Counted from the stretch's first letter, positions 16,360 through 25,973 are shown. The stretch is 39,785 bases of DNA from Chitinophagaceae bacterium (GCA_947379895.1 CANCPA010000014.1:1-39785), one strand, 5' to 3'. Numbers and translations are program-made. The notes: generated by a model from the sequence alone, not told the origin.

Positions 16360-17109
16360 ATGTATGAAATATTAAATGTATTATTATTGGAAGACGAAGT
16401 CTTGATTGCCAATGATTTTAAAGAAATCATAGAGGAAGCAGGGAATATGCATGTTTATTTGGCAAGATATTATCAAGAGGCATTAGAAATTTTATCAACA
16501 CATCAGATACAAATCTGTTTGCTCGACATAAATTTAAATGGAGGCAAGTCTGGTATTGATTTAGCTACTTATGTAAATGTAAATTATAAAATTCCTATAA
16601 TTTACATTACTTCATATTCAGATTCAGCAACGATTGAATCAGCAAAACATACATTTCCATCAAGTTTTTTAGTTAAGCCAGTAGGGAAAAGCCAAATAAT
16701 GGCATGTATTGATATTGCACTTTTTAGCAGTGCACAAATTGAATTAAAAAATCAAAAAACAATAATGCCTGAAATAGAAGAACCAATAGAAAGCGCTGTT
16801 AACGACTACTTTTTTATAAAGGATAACTCTATAAATACAAAAATTAATTTTGATGATATTCTATTTATCGAGTCAAAAAGAAATTATGTTACACTCAAAA
16901 CCTTAAATAAGCAGTACACTATACGTTTTTCACTTAAAAAGGTTTTTGAATTATTACCAAAAGAAAATTTTATACAATGTAGTAACCAATATATTGTAAA
17001 CTTGAAACATATTGACAGTTTTAGCAACAGTAATATAAAGATTAAAGGACATCAGATTACAATAAGCAGAAACAAAAAATCAGATCTTTTTAAACGGCTA
17101 AAATTATAG
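16360..17109 (+). CDS. LytTR-type response regulator
   Basis: 249 residues. The receiver domain (about 1-125) has the acidic pair Glu11/Asp12, phospho-acceptor Asp56 in CLLDINLNGG, Thr84 and Lys106 in LVKPVG. A linker rich in Glu is followed by the LytTR DNA-binding domain (about 150-249: DDILFIESKRNYVTLKTLNK, FIQCSNQYIVNLKHIDSF). It should therefore be a phosphorylation-controlled transcription factor. The sensor kinase gene begins 87 bases downstream on the same strand. That kinase has no receiver of its own, making this regulator its natural partner (inference). Confidence 0.92.
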   Translation: MYEILNVLLLEDEVLIANDFKEIIEEAGNMHVYLARYYQEALEILSTHQIQICLLDINLNGGKSGIDLATYVNVNYKIPIIYITSYSDSATIESAKHTFPSSFLVKPVGKSQIMACIDIALFSSAQIELKNQKTIMPEIEEPIESAVNDYFFIKDNSINTKINFDDILFIESKRNYVTLKTLNKQYTIRFSLKKVFELLPKENFIQCSNQYIVNLKHIDSFSNSNIKIKGHQITISRNKKSDLFKRLKL

Positions 17110-17196
17110 GTTATTTAAATAATTTCATTTTGTAAACTGAACCAATAATTAATACTTATTTTGTGACTTTATATTGATTGTTGATAGGTAACTTCT

Positions 17197-20100
17197 ATGG
17201 TAAAAAAAAGTTTTCTATATATATTATTCAATTTTATTGCAATTCACGTTTATAGTGTAATTGCGCAGTCAACATTTCTAAGACCTAGCAATTCCTACAT
17301 TGTATCGCATCAATTCATTTCTTTAGAACAAGGTATTGCTTCAAAAAATGTTTATTGTGGTATCGTTGATGATGAGGGATTTATATGGTTAGGAACTGAT
17401 TTTGGATTAAATAGGTATGATGGAAATAAGTTTCAACTAATAACTAAAAAAGAAGGTCTCAAATTCAATAAAATAATTGGGCTTAGTAAGGACAATAAAG
17501 GACACTTGTTTATTTCTTATGGAGGTTCCTTTGCCAATACAGTTGAGGCAATAGAAATACTTGACTTAAAAACATTACAACTTGTTTCTTTTGAATCAGT
17601 GTTTCCCAAATTACCGTTTTTAGCAAAAGAGATTGTAGGAATCTATAGTGATCAAACTTCCGACTTGTACTTTATGGTACAACATCCACTAAAATTATGG
17701 AAGTATGGCAACAATACATTTAAATTATATTGCGATCTGAAGTTGTGGTGGAATTATGAGAAAATTGACAATAATATTTTTGCAAGAAAACGTGGAGAAT
17801 TATATTCTTTTTATAACGGAAATGTATTGCTTACCTATAATAAGTTTTTCCCCGCATATTACATTAGTCCTAAAAAAACGGTAATTTTCGACTCTACTTG
17901 TTTTTTATTCAATGTAGATAATAAGGGAACTATTAGCTACTTTGATAGAAGGTCGAAGCCTACTGCATATAATAAATTGTATGCTAATGGAATGAAAAAG
18001 CTCATGAATTTGAGTCAGGATCCTGCCGATAAACTATACTGCAAGGGCGCTACAAATATTTTCAAAAGTTGTATAAATAATTTTTATTATTTCTTTAATA
18101 ATCAAAGTCAATCATTGCAATTTACTGACGGGTATGGCACCTATACACTTCTAGATTCATCAATCTGGAAAAGTTATGGGAATCCAAATATCAACAATAC
18201 ATTTGAAGATAAATTTGGTAATATTTGGGTTTGCTCATCTGCAGGACTTTGGAAAATTAGTATCAAAAAAAATAAGTTTAATCATTATTGTACAAGTGAA
18301 CAGCTTAAGTTAAAGGAATCATCTTCTGTAAGAGGCATTTGCAAGGATTCATTGGGTAATTTATTTGTCAATATAGGACTCTCCCTCTATAAAAACAATC
18401 AAAAGTTGGCCACTTCAAAGCTGCCTTCAGGTGATCAAGAAATATTATATGGATTGCAATTTAATGAACAACATAAAATTGTCATTTCTATCAGAAAAGG
18501 TCTACTCTATTTTGATGAAAAGCTTGATAAAAATTTCAAATTAAAAGATAATAAGCTTGATATTAGTGGAGAAGAAATTTGGTGCTCGAAAAAGATATCT
18601 CAGTCAAATTGGCTTTGTGGAAGTAATGCTCATATTTATAGTTTTAACGAAATAACCAATCAATTTTCTTATGTTAAATATATTTCTAACGACATTCCTC
18701 AATGTCATTTTGTTTATAAAATATTACAAACAAAAAACAAGCAATGGTGGGCTTTGGCAGAATCAGGTATCTATCAATTAAATTCAACTTGCGATACAAT
18801 CATTGCGTATTGGGGTAGTCTTGCTGCAAGAAATAGGGCTTCACAATTTTCACACTATCTCCCAATCATTAATTTATTGGATCTTTATGAAGATCAAAAT
18901 AGTATTTTTTGGATTGCAACAAACGGTGAAGGTCTGTATAAATGGGATAGACTTTGGAATAAATTGAAGCAATTTACAATTGTAGATGGATTTTCTTCAA
19001 ACGTACTTTATCGAATAGAAGCAGATGCTTATAATAAACTTTGGATTAGTAGTAATTATGGATTGAATTGCTTTGATATAAATACCAATTTAATAGAAAC
19101 CTTTACTACAAAAAAAGGGATTACAAACAATGAGTTTAATAGAGTATCTTCCTATAAGTCAAATGACGGGTTTCTTTATTTTGGGGGAATTGATGGTGTA
19201 AACGAATTAAATCCTAAAGATTTTAATGACGACTCTGCATTTACAAACGCTCCTTTAGCAATTGTAGCCTTCAATCAATTTATTGGTAGCGAAAACAAGT
19301 TGATTAACAATACGCTTAAAATTAAAACAGAACAAAAAATAATATTAAACCCTGATGATAAATTTTTTACTCTCGAATTTAAACTTCTAGATTTTGAAAG
19401 TGGACAACATAGATACGCCTACAAAATTGAAGGTACTGACGATAAAGAATGGAATTATATTAATGAAAACTCTATTCGTATCAGTGGCTTGCCTTATGGC
19501 AATTTAACGTTACGAGTTAAAGGACAAAACTTAGAAGGAAATTGGAGTGTCAACGAATTGGTTATTCCTATTATCGTTCTTAAACCATTTTATTTAAAAC
19601 TTTGGTTTATTTCTTTAATGATTACTTTGGCTATTGCACTTATTTATGCTTTTATAAAATATAGAACAAAATGGTTAGATAGAGAGAATATGAGATTAGA
19701 GCAAATTGTCACTAAGCGTACTGCAGATTTAGAATTGACACTTTTGCAAAAGGATATCATTAATAAAGAAATGCACCACCGAGTAAAGAACAATTTGCAA
19801 GTAATTGTTTCAATGCTACGTTTACAAGCACGTTCAGTGGACAATAAAACTATAACAGATGCCTTAATGGTTGCAGAAAACAGGTTACAGACTATTTCTA
19901 TTGTACACGAAAAACTATACAAATCCGAAAACTTAAGTGGGATTATTCTGAAAGAATACTTAACAGAACTCATGGAATTATTGGTTAAACAGTTTGAAAA
20001 TATCAGTTACAATATTAAATACAACATTATAGACAACACCTATTTAATTACTAATTTAGACACCGCAATACCACTTGGATTAATCGTAAATGAATTAGTA

Positions 20101-20364
20101 ACCAATGCGTTTACACACGCATTTCCTACCCAACAAGATATAGAAGTTAATTTATTGATAGACGAAGGAAGCAATAATGATTATCAATTGACACTCAGTG
20201 ATAATGGCATTGGCATCGGGGGAGGTATATTAGCAGAAAGTAACAATAGTTTTGGATTACGATTAGTAAAATTATTTGCAGAACAACTTCGTGGCAGTGT
20301 ACAATATAAATCCGACGGCGGTTCGCAGTTTATCATCAAATTTTTCCCTGTTCCTACCTCTTAA
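17197..20364 (+). CDS. propeller-type sensor histidine kinase (HisKA_2/HATPase)
   Basis: 1055 residues. After a signal peptide (ending VIAQ, about residue 24) comes a long periplasmic sensor with Reg_prop-like beta-propeller repeats (for example GLDFGLNRYDG-type IWLGTDFGLNRYDGNKF, LWISSNYGLNCFD, GGIDGVNELNP) and a Y_Y_Y domain (about 710-790, YAYKIEGTDDKEW). A single membrane helix (about 798-820) is followed by a short coiled coil, then a HisKA_2 dimerisation domain EMHHRVKNNLQVIVSMLRLQ with likely phospho-His861, and an ATPase domain (GLIVNELVTNAFTHAF, LSDNGIGIGG, GLRLVKLFAEQLRG). Unlike classical hybrid systems of this phylum it has no receiver or AraC domain; the LytTR regulator is encoded just upstream. 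Confidence 0.92.
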   Translation: MVKKSFLYILFNFIAIHVYSVIAQSTFLRPSNSYIVSHQFISLEQGIASKNVYCGIVDDEGFIWLGTDFGLNRYDGNKFQLITKKEGLKFNKIIGLSKDNKGHLFISYGGSFANTVEAIEILDLKTLQLVSFESVFPKLPFLAKEIVGIYSDQTSDLYFMVQHPLKLWKYGNNTFKLYCDLKLWWNYEKIDNNIFARKRGELYSFYNGNVLLTYNKFFPAYYISPKKTVIFDSTCFLFNVDNKGTISYFDRRSKPTAYNKLYANGMKKLMNLSQDPADKLYCKGATNIFKSCINNFYYFFNNQSQSLQFTDGYGTYTLLDSSIWKSYGNPNINNTFEDKFGNIWVCSSAGLWKISIKKNKFNHYCTSEQLKLKESSSVRGICKDSLGNLFVNIGLSLYKNNQKLATSKLPSGDQEILYGLQFNEQHKIVISIRKGLLYFDEKLDKNFKLKDNKLDISGEEIWCSKKISQSNWLCGSNAHIYSFNEITNQFSYVKYISNDIPQCHFVYKILQTKNKQWWALAESGIYQLNSTCDTIIAYWGSLAARNRASQFSHYLPIINLLDLYEDQNSIFWIATNGEGLYKWDRLWNKLKQFTIVDGFSSNVLYRIEADAYNKLWISSNYGLNCFDINTNLIETFTTKKGITNNEFNRVSSYKSNDGFLYFGGIDGVNELNPKDFNDDSAFTNAPLAIVAFNQFIGSENKLINNTLKIKTEQKIILNPDDKFFTLEFKLLDFESGQHRYAYKIEGTDDKEWNYINENSIRISGLPYGNLTLRVKGQNLEGNWSVNELVIPIIVLKPFYLKLWFISLMITLAIALIYAFIKYRTKWLDRENMRLEQIVTKRTADLELTLLQKDIINKEMHHRVKNNLQVIVSMLRLQARSVDNKTITDALMVAENRLQTISIVHEKLYKSENLSGIILKEYLTELMELLVKQFENISYNIKYNIIDNTYLITNLDTAIPLGLIVNELVTNAFTHAFPTQQDIEVNLLIDEGSNNDYQLTLSDNGIGIGGGILAESNNSFGLRLVKLFAEQLRGSVQYKSDGGSQFIIKFFPVPTS

Positions 20365-20526
20365 AAGGCTACCTTAAACATCTTATATAAGAGAAAATAA
20401 GCACGAGTAAGCAAAAATATATTACTAAAATCATCTCCCTAAATAACTAAACTAATCTAAAAAGAGACCTCCATTTTCTTGCATTTTTGCAGATTATATA
20501 CAAATATCTGCACATTATCCCACTTT

Positions 20527-20558
20527 TTTGGTCATTTATTACTTTCCCATTTCATTTG
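20527..20558 (+). promoter_or_regulatory. Probable promoter of the T9SS cargo gene
   Basis: TTTG at 20527-20530, a 20-base spacer, then TTCATTTG at 20551-20558, one base away from TAnnTTTG. The ATG follows at 20583. Confidence 0.45.
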
Positions 20559-20582
20559 TGGCACATAAAATTTTAACGAAAA

Positions 20583-23500
20583 ATGAAACAATCATTACAA
20601 AAATGCTTTAAGGCAGTGAATTTTTTTTTAGCGTTCCTTGTTGTTAGTTTATTAGCAATAAATGCCAATGCACAATGGAGTTGTAGTTCTTCCATTAATA
20701 GTTATATAGTTTCTGGCTCTACAAATTTCCAGAATGAACAGCAACAAATGGCCGATGGAAGTGGCGGATATTTTATAGTTTGGAGTGATTATAGAAGCAA
20801 TTCCTATTATCAAATTTATGCGCAGCATTACAATTCTACAGGTGTAGCACAATGGACTAGCACAGGAGTTAGACTAGCTACATCTACCACTAATCAACAT
20901 TACGCACAACTAGTTTTAGACGGTTCGGGAGGTATTATTGTAGCTTGGCAAGATTCAAGAACTTACGCAAGTGGTTCTGTCTTTACACAAAGAGTTGATG
21001 CTTCTGGATCTCTCCTTTGGGGAACAACGGGTCAATTAATTTATCAAGGTTCTAATGCTGATTATGAAGCAGGTATTTCTCTAGTTGGTGATGGAGCAGG
21101 TGGTACTATTTTGGCTTGGACAGGTGGGCAAACTAATAATGGCAATAATGGATACGTTTATTATTATGCGCAGTACATCAATTCTTCTCAATCTTTTCCT
21201 TGGGGTTCTACTCCAATACAAGTTTTTAAATCCACAGGTGTAGGCTATCCCCAAAATGGTCGTGTTATAAGTACACTTACCGATGGCAGTAGTGGTGCAT
21301 TTCTATATTATGCGCAAAATGACACAAAGTATGTATTGACACATATAAATAGTTCTGGAACATTATGGGGAACGCCTACAACCGTAATTACAAGTGGAAC
21401 CGGTACATTTAGCCTTTGTACTGATGGTTCAAATGGTGTAACGACTCTGTTTAGATCAGCTGATAGTAAAACTCTATATGCCCAACACTTTAATGCTACT
21501 GGAGTAAAACAATGGGGTACAGATATTACGGTTCGTGCAAGCACAGTAACGCAGTCTACTACTCTTGAAACTATTTCTTATGATGGTTCTAGTGGGTATT
21601 TTCTTGCTTGGGAAGATTATAGGTCTGCTTCAAAATGGCAAGTATATATACAACATCTTACCGCTGCTGGTGGTATTGACATGACAGCTAATGGAAAATT
21701 AATCAGTGCTAATACTTCCGCAAATTATGAATTCCCTCAATTTATTAAAGATGGAAGTGGTGGTGGAATCCTTACTTGGAATGACAATGGCAATCAAATT
21801 TATACACAAGATTATACCACAACGGGTGGTACAAATTGGACAACAACAGGCAATGGACGTGGGGTGGCAGTAGGTAATTTAATTGTTCCTGCTGGTACAA
21901 CACAAATTAATCCTACAGTAGTAAGCAATGGTTCTGGTGGTGCCATTTTTGCTTTTCAGGATTCAAGAGCAAGCATCTATTATCGTATTCTGATGTATCA
22001 AAACATCAATTCTAATGGTACGTTAGGAAAACTTTCTTATACGCCTGCAACAACACCTACTGTAAGTGCTTCATCAACAGCAAACTGTGGTACACATTCT
22101 ACCACTTTGAGTATTGCAACAGGTACTCTAAATGATGCATCCACTTGGTCTTGGTATAGCGGAAGCTGTGGAGGTACAACTGTAGGAACAGGTACTTCAC
22201 TTTCTGTATCTCCCGCATCAACTACTACTTATTATGCCCGTGGAACAGGTGCTTGTGTTACGAGTAGTGCTTGTGCAAACGTCACCATTACAGTTAGTTC
22301 TGCAACTCCTGCTACACCTGGAACAATTTCAGCTAGCGGAAGTTTAAGTGCACCAAATTATAGTATTAGTTCGGTTACAAATGCCACTTCTTACACTTGG
22401 GCTCTACCTACGGGTTGGTCAATAAATAGTGGACAAAGTACAACGTCAATCAGTGGTACACCCGGAAGTAACAATGGCAATGTTTCTGTAACAGCTTCAA
22501 ATGCTTGTGGAACAAGTGCTACTAAGACTTTAGCAGTGACAGGTAATTATACTTGGACTGGTGCAACGAACACTAACTGGAGCCTAACTAGTAACTGGAA
22601 TAGTGGTGTAGTGCCAATAAGTTCAACAAATGTAGTGATACCAATCGCTGCATCAAATCAACCCACTTTAACTGCTGATGTCTCGGTTAGTACTATCGAA
22701 ATTAGCGGAAGCTTAACTATTAATGCTCATATACTTACACTCACAGGAGCAGTTACAGGGGCAGGTAGTCTTAAAGGTTCTACGACCTCTTCATTGGTAA
22801 TTGCGGGTACAGTAGGTACTATTAATTTTAATCCAAGTAATAACAGTTTGCAAAACCTTACAATTACAAGTGGTTCAGCAACTTTGGGCAATGCACTGAA
22901 TGTGTATGGCATCTTTACACCTACTGCCGGAACTTTTACCACAGGAGGATACCTAACTTTAAAATCTACCTCAATTAGTAATACCGCAATTGTAGGTGTT
23001 GTAGGCGGTACTGTTAGTGGCACAGTAACAGTTGAAAGGTTTATACCTAAAGGCTTCCGTGCATATAGAGATCTGAGTGCAGGTGGCGTATACAGTGCAA
23101 CCAATTATCTCTTCAACACTTGGCAAGCTAGCGGAACAAATACGCCAGGATATGGTATTTTCATCACTGGAAAATTGGATACGATCATTAAACATAATGT
23201 CGTAGATGGCATAACAGGAGTTGATCATTCATTAACAGGTAACCCTTCAGCGTTCTATTACAGGGCAGGTTGGGATACGATCAAGAATACAAAGACTGAG
23301 CTTTTAAATCCTTACCAATCTTACCGAATTTTAGTTAGGGGTGACAGAAACTTCGATTTGGATACATCAGGAGTATTAATGATTACTGGACCAACTCAGT
23401 TAGCCATGAATGCATCCACCACAATTAAGGCAACAGGTAATTTGATTACAGGAAACGTTACGTTTACTACTAGCGGAGTTACAAATGGAGTTTATACAAA

Positions 23501-24818
23501 TAATATTGGGTTGAACAATGCATCAAATGGTTTTAGTTATGTGGCTAATCCCTATGCTTGTCCGATTGATTTTCATAACATCTATACGAGTAATCATTTA
23601 ACTAATATCGATCCTCGGTATTATTATCTCGATCCTACTATTGGTTCTACAGGTGCTTATGTATCATATAATGCAGCTAGTGGTGCTTCAAGTAATAATG
23701 CGCCTTACGGAAAGTTCATACAGGCAGGACAAGGATTTTTGATTAAAAACACATCCTCTTCACCTCAATTGTTAATTACAGAAGCTGATAAATCAATTCT
23801 TTCAACTTCTAAGACTGCTGTCTTTGGTGAAACAACAACAAATAGCAAAATTGCATTTAGCTTATTAAAGCAAGGCGAAGGAGTTACTTCGAAAATGGAT
23901 GGTGCAGTAGCTGTATTTGGTGCACAATTCAGTAATGCATTAGGAATTGAAGACAACACGAAGATGAATAATGAAAGTGACAATTTTTCACTAACAGAAG
24001 GCAGTCTAAACTTAAGTATTGATGGCAGGTTACCTGCAACAACGGATGATGTAATTCAATTGGGACTAGGACAATTGAGTGGAATAAAATATCAATTGGT
24101 AATAGATGCATCTGCTTATTCAGGATTGAATCCATTTTTGCAAGATGCATACACGAACACCACAATAGCTATTGGAACTCAGGTTGATACGATTGCTTTT
24201 ACAGCTTACGCTAGTATTGCGGCAAGCTATCAAAACCGATTCAGCATCATCTTCAAACCAACTACTCTTGCGGTTAACAGTATAGTTGCTAATGCGACTG
24301 CAAAAGGAAATATTGCAACAATTATATGGAATACTATTGGAGAAAGTGGTGTTGATAAGTTTGAAGTAGAGAAATCAACAGACGGTTTAAATTTCACTTC
24401 AATTGCACAACAACCCGCTAAGAATACTACAACAGCCAACTATACTGTAACAGATAATAATGCGGTTTCAACCACATATTACCGCATCAAGTCTATAAGT
24501 ATAAACGGAAGTATTGCATACAGCAATGTTGTAATATTAACCACTCAAAACTTACCAATTACTACTATCTATCCGAATCCATTGACAGGTAAAACCCTGA
24601 ATGTTCAATTGGGTAATGCTGTAGCAGGTAAGTATGTAGCAAAAATCACAAATTCGCTGGGTCAAAAAGTAGCAGAAGAAACAATTAGTCATACCGGACT
24701 AGTTGTAACACATGCAATCATCATCAAGCAAGCAATTGCTGTAGGTGTTTATACAGTTACAATTCATTCGGTAGATAATCAACAATTGATTCATTCATCT
24801 ACCCTTACTGTTAATTAA
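20583..24818 (+). CDS. large secreted T9SS cargo protein with eight-fold repeat and type A sorting domain
   Basis: 1411 residues. The signal peptide ends NANAQ (residue 31). Residues about 55-480 hold eight repeats of 45-60 residues built around DGSGG-x(4)-W-x-D, each followed by an IYAQH-type strand and a W-x-T turn, as in a beta-propeller. Next come an Ig-like segment with paired Cys (about 497-577), a PKD-like segment (about 580-655: SYTWALPTGW), a segment opening YTWTGATNTNWSLTSNW as in surface proteins of this phylum, and a long beta-rich region. The end has a fibronectin-like stretch (IIWNTIGESGVDKFEVEKS) and the type A sorting domain (YPNPLTGKTLNVQL ... VYTVTIHS). It should be exported through PorV/PorU and attached to or released from the surface; ligand unknown. 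Confidence 0.9.
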   Translation: MKQSLQKCFKAVNFFLAFLVVSLLAINANAQWSCSSSINSYIVSGSTNFQNEQQQMADGSGGYFIVWSDYRSNSYYQIYAQHYNSTGVAQWTSTGVRLATSTTNQHYAQLVLDGSGGIIVAWQDSRTYASGSVFTQRVDASGSLLWGTTGQLIYQGSNADYEAGISLVGDGAGGTILAWTGGQTNNGNNGYVYYYAQYINSSQSFPWGSTPIQVFKSTGVGYPQNGRVISTLTDGSSGAFLYYAQNDTKYVLTHINSSGTLWGTPTTVITSGTGTFSLCTDGSNGVTTLFRSADSKTLYAQHFNATGVKQWGTDITVRASTVTQSTTLETISYDGSSGYFLAWEDYRSASKWQVYIQHLTAAGGIDMTANGKLISANTSANYEFPQFIKDGSGGGILTWNDNGNQIYTQDYTTTGGTNWTTTGNGRGVAVGNLIVPAGTTQINPTVVSNGSGGAIFAFQDSRASIYYRILMYQNINSNGTLGKLSYTPATTPTVSASSTANCGTHSTTLSIATGTLNDASTWSWYSGSCGGTTVGTGTSLSVSPASTTTYYARGTGACVTSSACANVTITVSSATPATPGTISASGSLSAPNYSISSVTNATSYTWALPTGWSINSGQSTTSISGTPGSNNGNVSVTASNACGTSATKTLAVTGNYTWTGATNTNWSLTSNWNSGVVPISSTNVVIPIAASNQPTLTADVSVSTIEISGSLTINAHILTLTGAVTGAGSLKGSTTSSLVIAGTVGTINFNPSNNSLQNLTITSGSATLGNALNVYGIFTPTAGTFTTGGYLTLKSTSISNTAIVGVVGGTVSGTVTVERFIPKGFRAYRDLSAGGVYSATNYLFNTWQASGTNTPGYGIFITGKLDTIIKHNVVDGITGVDHSLTGNPSAFYYRAGWDTIKNTKTELLNPYQSYRILVRGDRNFDLDTSGVLMITGPTQLAMNASTTIKATGNLITGNVTFTTSGVTNGVYTNNIGLNNASNGFSYVANPYACPIDFHNIYTSNHLTNIDPRYYYLDPTIGSTGAYVSYNAASGASSNNAPYGKFIQAGQGFLIKNTSSSPQLLITEADKSILSTSKTAVFGETTTNSKIAFSLLKQGEGVTSKMDGAVAVFGAQFSNALGIEDNTKMNNESDNFSLTEGSLNLSIDGRLPATTDDVIQLGLGQLSGIKYQLVIDASAYSGLNPFLQDAYTNTTIAIGTQVDTIAFTAYASIAASYQNRFSIIFKPTTLAVNSIVANATAKGNIATIIWNTIGESGVDKFEVEKSTDGLNFTSIAQQPAKNTTTANYTVTDNNAVSTTYYRIKSISINGSIAYSNVVILTTQNLPITTIYPNPLTGKTLNVQLGNAVAGKYVAKITNSLGQKVAEETISHTGLVVTHAIIIKQAIAVGVYTVTIHSVDNQQLIHSSTLTVN

Positions 24819-24883
24819 TAATACAAAGAATTAAAGGGAGTCGATTGTTTTCCTTTAATTTTAATCACATTAAATATATAAAT

Positions 24884-25129
24884 ATGAAATTGATTGCAAA
24901 TAAGGTTTTTAAGGCTGTTTTAGTTATTTTAATCAGCGTATTTGTGAGTAAAAGTTTGCATGCTCAAACTCCTGCAGACGATCCCGGTATTGGTGGGCCG
25001 GGTACATCAGATTCTGCACCCGCAGGTGACGGTGCACCTATAGTTCCGTTAGATGGCGGTATGAGTATCATGTTGATTGCTTCGGGCATTGGCTATAGTG
25101 CAAAGAAGTTGAGAAAAAAGGAATTATAG
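24884..25129 (+). CDS. small PID-CTERM-type sorting-domain protein
   Basis: 81 residues from the ATG at 24884 (MKLIANKVFKAVLVILISVF); an upstream ATG at 24845 would put 13 polar residues before the signal peptide and is rejected. The signal peptide ends SLHAQ. A short Gly/Pro/Asp/Ser-rich linker (about 29-53) leads to VPLDGGMSIMLIASGIGYSAKKLRKK. That is the arrangement of the PID-CTERM signal (P-[IL]-D-G-G, a hydrophobic helix, then a basic tail), used for small surface proteins in Bacteroidota. The mature part is almost only linker plus sorting signal. It starts 65 bases after the T9SS gene, same strand, and ends before a strong hairpin, so the two likely share a transcript. The processing enzyme is not encoded here. 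Confidence 0.82.
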   Translation: MKLIANKVFKAVLVILISVFVSKSLHAQTPADDPGIGGPGTSDSAPAGDGAPIVPLDGGMSIMLIASGIGYSAKKLRKKEL

Positions 25130-25154
25130 ATAAATGATAATGAAGATTTGTTTT

Positions 25155-25190
25155 CAAAAGGAGATCCGCTTTCTGCGAGGTCTCCTTTTG
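25155..25190. terminator. Hairpin terminator between convergent genes
   Basis: CAAAAGGAGA at 25155-25164 pairs with TCTCCTTTTG at 25181-25190, with an inner CGC/GCG pairing, and short T and A runs lie in the arms. It can serve both the PID-CTERM gene and the convergent regulator. Confidence 0.7.
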
Positions 25191-25209
25191 ATTAATACAA
25201 CAATAATTA

Positions 25210-25869
25210 TTATACTTTAATCAAACCCACCGTTACAGCGTATTTATATAATCCTTCCGTTGAATCGACCTTTAACTTTTTGAAAATCCTACTTAATCTT
25301 TTTTTGTACCCACTTGGTGAAATACTCTGTTCAACTGCTTTTTCTGTATATGATTTTTGTAAGGTTAAATACCTCACTAACTGCATTTCTTGCTCATTTA
25401 AGGAGTCTAGTCCATCCATCAATTCTTTTAAAGACATCTGCATTCTCTTTTTGGCAAAAGCGTACAATGAGGGATTTTTAAAATAGTTTTCTCCTGCTAC
25501 TATTTTTTTTATCGCTTCATTAAGGTTATCATTTTTGCTAACATCTTGCTTACTAATATAACCATCTGCCCCACACCTTACAAATAAACAGAGGGAGGAG
25601 GGTTCATCAATATCACTAAAAATCAATACTGGAATGGTGGGGTATTTTTCCTTAATCCAAGCCGTAGCATCGTAACCATTCATTTCTGGCATGCTTAAAT
25701 CCATCAGCACAATGGCGGGGATATAATTCTCTAAGGGGAAGCGTATGGTAAAGTCCTTACCATTTTCATATTCATGAAACTGATAGGTATTAGGATATTC
25801 ATAGTTCATCAATTTAATAATGGAACTCCTTAATGGGTGGTAATCATCTATAAATGCAATGGATATCAT
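25210..25869 (-). CDS. NarL/FixJ-like response regulator with divergent output domain
   Basis: 219 residues. The receiver (about 1-125) is intact: Asp8/Asp9, phospho-acceptor Asp57 in VLMDLSMPEMNGYDA, Ser85 and Lys107 in GYISKQDV. The C-terminal part (about 150-219) reads LNEQEMQLVRYLTLQKSYTE, then SPSGYKKRLSRIFKKLKVDS, resembling a LuxR-type helix-turn-helix in layout (KKRLSRIFKKL for the recognition and dimer helices) but lacking the usual LTxRE and N-T-V-K-x-H residues. It converges on the PID-CTERM gene and has its own promoter. No kinase adjoins on its own strand, so the propeller kinase at 17.2 kb is one possible partner (speculative). Confidence 0.88.
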   Translation of the reverse strand: MISIAFIDDYHPLRSSIIKLMNYEYPNTYQFHEYENGKDFTIRFPLENYIPAIVLMDLSMPEMNGYDATAWIKEKYPTIPVLIFSDIDEPSSLCLFVRCGADGYISKQDVSKNDNLNEAIKKIVAGENYFKNPSLYAFAKKRMQMSLKELMDGLDSLNEQEMQLVRYLTLQKSYTEKAVEQSISPSGYKKRLSRIFKKLKVDSTEGLYKYAVTVGLIKV

Positions 25870-25911
25870 ACTAGTGATTAAAAACTTAAAACATAAATTT
25901 TATAAACTCAA

Positions 25912-25943
25912 CAAAAGTATTAAGTAGCTACCAGTAAAAGAAA
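25912..25943 (-). promoter_or_regulatory. Probable promoter of the NarL-like regulator
   Basis: On the minus strand TTTC (complement of 25940-25943), 20 bases, then TACTTTTG (complement of 25912-25919), an exact TAnnTTTG. The gene's ATG lies about 43 bases further on. Confidence 0.5.
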
Positions 25944-25973
25944 CAGTTTAGAAAAAGTGCCCGACAGGGTCCC

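Noticed and set aside
19644-19973. 109-codon minus-strand frame opposite the kinase domain
   Set aside because: It is antisense to the conserved HisKA_2 and ATPase segments, so the frame is explained by the kinase codons.
22727-23104. 125-codon minus-strand frame inside the T9SS cargo gene
   Set aside because: It lies wholly within a well-supported 1411-residue gene on the other strand; the Val/Pro/Leu-rich composition is that of an antisense shadow.
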